A stretch of 10,086 nt of DNA from an uncultured Clostridia bacterium (GTDB lineage Bacteria; Bacillota; Clostridia; Lachnospirales; Anaerotignaceae). The stretch lies in contig CALASU010000037.1 of NCBI GenBank assembly GCA_937888765.1, forward strand, positions 1-10,086, written 5' to 3'. Numbering within the stretch: the first letter of the stretch is position 1; every line of letters begins with the position of its first letter. This document shows, piece by piece, positions 5,448 through 10,086 of the stretch. The position numbers and the translations under genes are program-made. The notes under the pieces were generated by a model. It was not told the DNA's origin and did not search any database. It worked only from the letters and a program-made list of their open reading frames with translations.

Positions 5448-7226
5448 TTACTGTGCATATTCCGCATAGCCGGAAACCATGATGCTCTTTACATTGTTGT
5501 CATAGCCCACATGGAAATCCAGAGCCTGTCCCAGATCACGCAGTTTGAAATAGTTACTGCCGTTGATCTTATAGGCTTTCAGGTTCATGCGTTCGCCGTT
5601 GATATAAATGGCATTGTCGCTTGTCAGTGCAGTCACTGCCCCTTTGGAAGCATCCGCCGCCAGTTCACTGCCTGTCAGCTGGTATGCTTCGCCGCTTGTC
5701 AGTGTTACGCATTTTGTGGCATTGTCAAAGCCTACAGAGAACTGTTTGTCTGTACCGTTCAGAATTGCCGCCACATCACGTACTTTAAAATAGTTGCTGC
5801 CGTCAATTTTATAAATAGAAGGTGTTTTCTTTGCACCGTCTGCATACAAGGCATCTGTTGTGGGTGTCGCTTCCGCTGTGCCAATGTTAATCGTTACCGC
5901 CTTAGACGCACCGTTGCCGAATTTTACTTCTACTGTATGCTTACCTGCACCCAGTGCATCCACATTCAGATTAAAGGTATAGGGATAATCCGCCGCATTT
6001 GCCATCCATTTGCTGTCCACATACCATGCCGCTGTCTGTTTGTCTGCCGCATAGATATATGCCGCCAGTTTCATCATACCGTCCCATGCAGAGGAAGGCA
6101 GAGCAGATGCTTTTGTATAGCAGGAAGCATCGCCGTTTACATCATGCAACAGTACAGGATTACTGCTGGTTGCTTTCACATATGCCGTATTCACAGCAGG
6201 GCTGCTGCTCAGCATATAAATTGTGGAAGAAGAACCAAAGTTGGAATCAGAGTATACCATTGCCTTGATCTGAGGGTATACCATAGGCAGGAAGCTGTAG
6301 GCTTTCTGTACACGTTCTGCCGCAAACGCAGAGGTATCTGTGCCGTCTTTCAGACTGTATGCACCGCCCTCTGTTACGATAACAGGCTTGTTGTGCATCT
6401 TCGCCAGATTCACTGTCTGCTGTACATTCAGCATTGCATCGCCATACTGCCCTACACCATAGAAGCCGTCATTTGTTGTATCGCCATTATTGGCAAATTT
6501 ATTGTAATACAGAGAAACGCCTACCCAGTCTACTGTGCTGTTACCGGGGTAAAAGCTGTCTATATCTACCTTATGCGCACTGCTGAAGTTCGGAGAATAT
6601 ACCAGAGCCACATTAGATGCGTAGGTGCGTGCCAGTTTCGCAATATGATTGTATGCCGCTTTGTAGCTTTCCGGTGTCGCCGCATTGCCCCATACATTCA
6701 CTTCCCCGCCGATACGCAGGAAAACAGGACAGCTCAAAGTGCTCAGATACTGCAAATCCGCAATCAGCTTTGCATCATATACGCCATTTACAACAGACTG
6801 GCAGTCCGTGCCTTCATGTGTAAAGTTCAGATTGATCAGCAGACCTCTGGAACCATCGAGAGCCTTGCCGTAAATATAAGACCAGTACTCCAGACTATAG
6901 GTATCATCTAAAGAATAATAGTAAGATACCAGAGATTCCTCTGTCATTTCATGCAGATTGGCAAGCCCATAGCGACCGTCTACCGTACCGCCTCTTGCAA
7001 TTCTGCCGTAATATACCCCTTCTTTGGGTTCCCATTTTGCACCATAGTAAGGATATCCCTGTCCTGTCCCGTCTGTTACGGCATAAATTTCCGTATTGGC
7101 ATCCAGACTTTTATAGGCTGTCCGCAATGTCGTTGTGCTTTCATCTGCCAGTGCTACTGCAGAGCTTCCCAGCACCATTGATGCAGTCAGAGCCAGAGAA
7201 ATCCATTTTCTGAGTCCTTTTTTCAT
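5448..7226 (-). CDS. Secreted GH26-like glycoside hydrolase with two C-terminal stalk repeats
   Basis: A 592-residue exported protein. Residues 1-27 form a Sec signal peptide ending AVALA before Asp28, with no lipobox. Residues about 60-340 resemble the GH26 (clan GH-A, mannanase-like) barrel: WEPKEGVYYG, then FLRIGGEVNVWG with Glu175 as candidate acid/base, the following TPESYKAAYNHI and VYSPN, the strand DWVGVSLYY, and KPVIVTEGG with Glu286 as candidate nucleophile. Canonical GH26 enzymes have HEMN where this has GEVN, so the His beside the acid/base is missing. Residues about 350-450 hold a beta-rich module ending KHTVEVKFGNGASKAVTI. Two stalk repeats follow: YKIDGSNYFKVRDVAAIL (472-489) and YKINGSNYFKLRDLGQAL (552-569). 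No LPxTG sorting signal is seen. GGGGGGAG (7231-7238) lies 4 bases before the ATG. The likely role is cutting or binding a polysaccharide at the cell surface; substrate unknown. Confidence 0.78.
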   Translation of the reverse strand: MKKGLRKWISLALTASMVLGSSAVALADESTTTLRTAYKSLDANTEIYAVTDGTGQGYPYYGAKWEPKEGVYYGRIARGGTVDGRYGLANLHEMTEESLVSYYYSLDDTYSLEYWSYIYGKALDGSRGLLINLNFTHEGTDCQSVVNGVYDAKLIADLQYLSTLSCPVFLRIGGEVNVWGNAATPESYKAAYNHIAKLARTYASNVALVYSPNFSSAHKVDIDSFYPGNSTVDWVGVSLYYNKFANNGDTTNDGFYGVGQYGDAMLNVQQTVNLAKMHNKPVIVTEGGAYSLKDGTDTSAFAAERVQKAYSFLPMVYPQIKAMVYSDSNFGSSSTIYMLSSSPAVNTAYVKATSSNPVLLHDVNGDASCYTKASALPSSAWDGMMKLAAYIYAADKQTAAWYVDSKWMANAADYPYTFNLNVDALGAGKHTVEVKFGNGASKAVTINIGTAEATPTTDALYADGAKKTPSIYKIDGSNYFKVRDVAAILNGTDKQFSVGFDNATKCVTLTSGEAYQLTGSELAADASKGAVTALTSDNAIYINGERMNLKAYKINGSNYFKLRDLGQALDFHVGYDNNVKSIMVSGYAEYAQ

Positions 7227-7264
7227 ATTACTCCCCCCTGTAAATACATTTGTCTTTTGCCTGT

Positions 7265-7270
7265 ATTATA
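7265..7270 (-). promoter_or_regulatory. Possible -10 box for the GH26-like gene, inside the aspS terminator tail
   Basis: The minus strand reads TATAAT at 7265-7270, immediately after the T run of the aspS terminator and 38 bases before the hydrolase ATG. The sequence 16-18 bases upstream falls in the terminator hairpin and gives no acceptable -35, nor is there an extended -10 TG. A real promoter here would be weak or factor-dependent; otherwise the gene depends on read-through from aspS. Confidence 0.3.
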
Positions 7271-7295
7271 AAAAAGGCGGGAGCATGGCTCCCGC
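7270..7295 (-). terminator. Rho-independent terminator of aspS
   Basis: On the minus strand GCGGGAGC (7288-7295), loop CAT, GCTCCCGC (7277-7284), then C and a run of T at 7271-7275 that leads into TATAAT. It lies 14 bases past the aspS stop at 7310 and separates aspS from the GH26-like gene. Confidence 0.88.
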
Positions 7296-7309
7296 TTGCA
7301 GTGTCATGT

Positions 7310-9127
7310 TTATACTTCTGTTGTTTCTTCTGCTTCTTTTTCTGTTTCTCTGATTGCGATACCCAGTTCTTCCAGCTGTTTTTCTTCAACCAGACCGGGA
7401 GCTGCTGTCATAGGACAGGAAGCGTCTTTTACTTTAGGGAATGCGATTACGTCACGGATAGAAGTTGCACCGCTCATCAGCATGATGATTCTGTCCAGAC
7501 CGAATGCCAGACCGCCGTGAGGGGGTACACCGTATTTGAATGCATCCAGCAGGAAGCCGAAGCGTTCCTGTGCATCTTCCTGTGTGAAGCCCAGCAGTTC
7601 AAACATTTTCTGCTGGATATCTCTGCGGTGGATTCTGATAGAGCCGCCGCCCAGTTCATAACCATTCAGAACGATGTCATATGCTTTCGCACGTACTGCA
7701 CCGGGGTTTGTGTCAATCAGTTCCAGATCTTCGTCCATAGGTGCTGTGAAAGGATGGTGAACTGCTACATATCTGCCAGCTTCTTCGTCCCATTCCAGCA
7801 TAGGGAATTCTGTGATCCACAGGAATGCGAAATCGTCGGGTCTTGTCAGTTCCAGCATTCTGCTCAGTTCCAGACGCAGTGCACCCAGAGAGTCGAATAC
7901 TACTTTGTCCTGATCTGCACAGATCAGAATCAGGTCGCCGGGCTGACCGTCCATAGCGTCTACGATTTCCTGCAGTTTTTCAGGTGTGAAGAATTTTGCA
8001 ATCTGAGATTTCAGAGTGCCGTCTTCGTTTACGGAAATCCAAGCCAGACCTTTTGCTCTGTATGTTTTTACGAATTCAACCAGAGAGTCGATTTTCTTTC
8101 TGGGGAAAGAACCGCAGCCTTTTGCGTTGATCGCTCTTACGCTGCCGCCGTTTTCCAGTGCGGATTTGAATACAACAAATTCTGTACCTGCTACCACATC
8201 AGAGATGTTTTTCAGTTCCATACCGAAACGTACATCGGGTTTATCGGAACCAAAGCGTTCCATCGCTTCTTTGTATGTCATTCTGGGCAGAGGCAGCTGA
8301 ATGTCTACATTCATCAGATCCTTAAATACCTTCTGCATCATTCTTTCATTGATATCCATGATATCGTCGATATCAACGAAGGACAGTTCCATGTCAACCT
8401 GTGTGAATTCAGGCTGTCTGTCTGCTCTCAGGTCTTCGTCACGGAAGCATTTTGCTACCTGGTAGTATCTGTCCATACCGGATACCATCAGAAGCTGTTT
8501 GTACAGCTGAGGGGACTGGGGCAGACCATAGAAATTGCCGGGGTGTACACGGGAAGGCACCAGATAGTCACGTGCACCTTCAGGTGTGGATTTACCCAGG
8601 ATAGGTGTTTCGATTTCCAGGAAATGTTCGCCGTCCAGGAAGTTTCTCATAACCTGTACTACATTGTGACGCAGTACCAGATTTTTCAGCTGAGAAGGTC
8701 TTCTCAGATCCAGATAACGATATTTCAGACGCAGATCATCTTTTACTGTGATGCTGTCTTCAATCTGGAAAGGTGTTGTTTCGGATTCAGAAAGGATTCT
8801 CAATTCCTTTGCGATGATTTCGATTTTGCCTGTTTTCATGTTGGGGTTGATGTTGCCTTCTGTTCTTGCAACAACTTCGCCCTTTACCGCCAGTACAAAT
8901 TCACTTCTTACTGTTTCTGCTTTTGCAAACAGTTCTTTTTCTGCTGTATTGCCGTCAATCGCAATCTGTACCAGACCGCTCTTATCTCTCAGTGCAATGA
9001 AGATCAGCTGACCCAGGTCACGGCGGCGCTGTACCCAGCCCATCACTGTCACAGTCTGGCCGATCATTGTTTCATTTACATCACAGCACATACAGCTTCT
9101 TTTCAAACCTGTTAAAGATTCTCCCAT
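7310..9127 (-). CDS. aspS: Aspartyl-tRNA synthetase, bacterial type
   Basis: This 605-residue enzyme activates L-aspartate with ATP and charges tRNA-Asp in the cytoplasm. The N-terminal OB-fold anticodon-binding domain (about 1-110) shows VMGWVQRRRDLGQLIFIALRD. The class II catalytic core has motif 1 around 160-180 (FLEIETPILGKSTPEGARDY), motif 2 around 222-245 (YQVAKCFRDEDLRADRQPEF, then TQVDMELSF) and motif 3 (GGLAFGLDRIIML, 538-550). The insertion between motifs 2 and 3 (about 285-420) corresponds to the GAD domain of the bacterial form. Length and motifs are complete. AGGAG at 9137-9141 is 9 bases before the ATG. No T-box leader is seen: the predicted leader is about 50 bases with no specifier stem or antiterminator. 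The usual Firmicute partner hisS is not adjacent on either side. The C-terminus is Glu-rich. Whether it also charges tRNA-Asn cannot be decided from this window. Confidence 0.98.
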   Translation of the reverse strand: MGESLTGLKRSCMCCDVNETMIGQTVTVMGWVQRRRDLGQLIFIALRDKSGLVQIAIDGNTAEKELFAKAETVRSEFVLAVKGEVVARTEGNINPNMKTGKIEIIAKELRILSESETTPFQIEDSITVKDDLRLKYRYLDLRRPSQLKNLVLRHNVVQVMRNFLDGEHFLEIETPILGKSTPEGARDYLVPSRVHPGNFYGLPQSPQLYKQLLMVSGMDRYYQVAKCFRDEDLRADRQPEFTQVDMELSFVDIDDIMDINERMMQKVFKDLMNVDIQLPLPRMTYKEAMERFGSDKPDVRFGMELKNISDVVAGTEFVVFKSALENGGSVRAINAKGCGSFPRKKIDSLVEFVKTYRAKGLAWISVNEDGTLKSQIAKFFTPEKLQEIVDAMDGQPGDLILICADQDKVVFDSLGALRLELSRMLELTRPDDFAFLWITEFPMLEWDEEAGRYVAVHHPFTAPMDEDLELIDTNPGAVRAKAYDIVLNGYELGGGSIRIHRRDIQQKMFELLGFTQEDAQERFGFLLDAFKYGVPPHGGLAFGLDRIIMLMSGATSIRDVIAFPKVKDASCPMTAAPGLVEEKQLEELGIAIRETEKEAEETTEV

Positions 9128-9188
9128 GTTGCTACGCTCCTTACTTTGTCTATTATTAATTTTTATACTTACCTTTTTCTATCTTAAT

Positions 9189-9216
9189 ATCATATCATTT
9201 TTCCGCAAAAAGTAAA
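9189..9216 (-). promoter_or_regulatory. Predicted aspS promoter with extended -10
   Basis: On the minus strand TTTACT (9211-9216, 4 of 6), a 16-base spacer, and TATGAT (9189-9194, 5 of 6) preceded by TGA, an extended -10. The leader to the ATG at 9127 would be about 50-55 bases. The -35 lies 6 bases from the -35 of the divergent kinase-like gene. Confidence 0.65.
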
Positions 9217-9222
9217 GTTTTC

Positions 9223-9251
9223 TTGCCACATTTTTTAAATCGTACTATAAT
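9223..9251 (+). promoter_or_regulatory. Predicted promoter of the cytidylate-kinase-like gene
   Basis: TTGCCA (9223-9228, 5 of 6) and TATAAT (9246-9251, 6 of 6) with a 17-base spacer, a near-consensus sigma-A promoter. The start would be near 9258, leaving a leader of about 54 bases that contains a small hairpin. Confidence 0.8.
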
Positions 9252-9273
9252 AAACTGGTATATATTACATAAA

Positions 9274-9292
9274 TACAGAGCCTTTCTCTGTA
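9274..9292 (+). other. Leader hairpin upstream of the kinase-like gene's ribosome binding site
   Basis: TACAGAG (9274-9280), loop CCTTT, CTCTGTA (9286-9292). It lies wholly between the predicted transcription start and the AAGGAG at 9297-9302, ending 4 bases before the ribosome binding site. It could stabilise the transcript or modulate initiation; no known leader class is recognised. Confidence 0.4.
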
Positions 9293-9311
9293 AGATAAGG
9301 AGTGTATTACC

Positions 9312-9914
9312 ATGAACCATCATAAAGTCATTACTATCAGCCGACAGTATGGCAGCGGCGGCCGTATCGTAGCGAAAAAGCTTGCGGAAGCCTTAAATAT
9401 TCCTTTTTATGATAACGAACTGATCACACTGGCAGCGGAAAAAACAGGTCTTTCTGTGGAATGCTTCAAGGATGCGGAAAAAACATCCGTGGGCAATCTG
9501 TTCTTTTCTCTGACATCCCTTGCACCCAGCATGGACTCTGTTGGACTGCCTCTGAATGAAAAGATCTTTCTGGTACAATCTCAGGTCATCAAAGAAGTTG
9601 CAGACGAAGGCCCCTGCGTTATCGTTGGGCGTTCCGCAAACTATGTATTGGAAGAAAACCCCAACTGTATCAACATCTTCCTGCAGGCAGACCTGCCCGA
9701 CCGTGTGGAACGTGCAGTAACCATGTATGATCTGCCCGAACAGCACGCAGAAGCAACTGTTCTGAAAACAGACAAACGCCGTGCGAACTATTACAACTAC
9801 TTCACAGGCGGCAAATGGGGCAAAGCAGAAAACTACGACCTCATTTTAAACACTTCCAGAATGGATCTCGACAAAATCGTAGAAGTCATCAAAACATATG
9901 TATCCCTGAGATAA
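9312..9914 (+). CDS. Cytidylate kinase-like family protein
   Basis: A 200-residue soluble P-loop-type protein of the cytidylate kinase-like family, which is common in Clostridia and whose true substrate is generally unproven. The N-terminal motif ISRQYGSGGRIVAKKLAEAL (9-28) is typical of the family: a glycine-rich loop GSGGR in place of the GxGKS/T of classical Cmk, so Arg18 sits where the Walker A lysine is expected. IPFYDNELI (30-38) matches the substrate-side start, CVIVGRSANYVL (102-113) a central strand-turn-helix, and DKRRANYYNYFTGGKWG (154-170) a lid with basic residues. YDLILNTSRMDLDKIVEVI closes the fold. AAGGAG at 9297-9302 lies 9 bases before the ATG. The gene is alone in its unit, divergent from aspS, and ends 13 bases before a GC-rich hairpin. 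The role is probably nucleotide phosphorylation, but dedicated cmk function should not be assumed. Confidence 0.9.
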   Translation: MNHHKVITISRQYGSGGRIVAKKLAEALNIPFYDNELITLAAEKTGLSVECFKDAEKTSVGNLFFSLTSLAPSMDSVGLPLNEKIFLVQSQVIKEVADEGPCVIVGRSANYVLEENPNCINIFLQADLPDRVERAVTMYDLPEQHAEATVLKTDKRRANYYNYFTGGKWGKAENYDLILNTSRMDLDKIVEVIKTYVSLR

Positions 9915-9925
9915 GGGATTTAAAA

Positions 9926-10086
9926 CCGTGGGGCGCTGCCCCACACCCCGCGAGGGGGTCACCCCCTCGACCCGGTTTGCAGAAACTTCGTTTCTGCGGA
10001 ATCAATCCAATTGATCCGCCGAAGGCAAATAAAAAGTTTTTGGCTCGCTTTTTTCAAAAAGCGAGTGGGGTGCAGGGGCAAAGCCC
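9926..10086. repeat. Multi-hairpin intergenic repeat element B (right edge truncated)
   Basis: A non-coding run of hairpins beginning 13 bases past the kinase-like stop: GTGGGGC/GCCCCAC (9928-9934, 9938-9944); CGAGGGGG/CCCCCTCG (9951-9958, 9962-9969, loop TCA); GCAGAAAC/GTTTCTGC (9979-9986, 9990-9997, loop TTC); ATCAAT/ATTGAT (10001-10006, 10010-10015), extended by GCGG/CCGC; and CTCGCTTTTT/AAAAAGCGAG (10044-10053, 10056-10065). It continues past the window edge with a GGGGC-rich stretch. It shares GGGGGTCACCCCCT and hairpin order with element A at 1-128. The first hairpin has no T run, so the kinase-like gene lacks a canonical terminator unless this element acts as one. Confidence 0.7.

Noticed and set aside
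5403..6911. Plus-strand open frame of about 500 codons opposite the GH26-like gene
   Set aside because: Same shadow effect; it begins inside the back-to-back terminators and has no plausible start signal.
7250..9115. Open frame of more than 600 codons on the plus strand opposite aspS
   Set aside because: It is an exact shadow of aspS, a certain gene. It stays open because aspS rarely uses the codons (TTA, CTA, TCA) that would make antisense stops. The product is Cys/Phe-rich with no known motif.
9128..9188. T-box riboswitch before aspS
   Set aside because: The region is AT-rich and too short after the predicted start (about 55 bases) for a T-box; no antiterminator-like AGGGTGG motif or terminator hairpin is present.

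Overview
The window looks like chromosomal DNA from a low-to-moderate GC, Gram-positive anaerobe of the class Clostridia (Lachnospiraceae/Oscillospiraceae-like). The support is indirect: strong AGGAGG-type ribosome binding sites, two lipoproteins and one Sec-secreted enzyme with no outer-membrane genes, copper-amine-oxidase-like 'stalk' repeats on two surface proteins, a cytidylate-kinase-like protein of a type common in Clostridia, and GC-rich multi-hairpin intergenic repeats that I recall as typical of these families. No species can be named from the sequence. The order reads as ordinary chromosome: no transposase, phage gene, tRNA, rRNA or CRISPR array was seen.

Layout. Positions 1-128 hold a run of hairpins (repeat element A). 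A lipoprotein with a C-terminal stalk domain (191-1684, minus), an OmpR-type response regulator (3348-4034, minus) and its membrane sensor kinase (1796-3367, minus) form a co-directional cluster. Regulator and kinase overlap by 20 bases. A 276-base divergent intergenic region with two good promoters, an inverted repeat, direct repeats and several AATCTG words separates the regulator from a second lipoprotein (4311-5366, plus) with a thioredoxin-like domain that has lost one cysteine of its CxxC. That gene converges, through two back-to-back terminators (5372-5437), on a secreted GH26-like glycoside hydrolase with two stalk repeats (5448-7226, minus). Upstream of the hydrolase lies aspS, aspartyl-tRNA synthetase (7310-9127, minus). 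aspS is divergent from a small cytidylate-kinase-like gene (9312-9914, plus), and their predicted -35 boxes are only 6 bases apart. The window ends in a second multi-hairpin element (B, about 9926-10086, running off the edge), related to element A.

How the parts work together. aspS and the kinase-like gene are housekeeping-type genes. The other five concern the cell surface: a two-component system flanked by two lipoproteins, plus a secreted carbohydrate-active enzyme. Inference: the two-component system senses an envelope or extracellular condition and may control one or both neighbouring lipoproteins; the repeated words in the 4035-4310 region are the best candidate operator. I see no complete new multi-gene defence or mobile system. 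The most unusual points are the half-lost redox motif, the altered GH26 acid/base motif, the operator-like repeats, the tightly abutting divergent promoters, and the paired changes between the two end elements.
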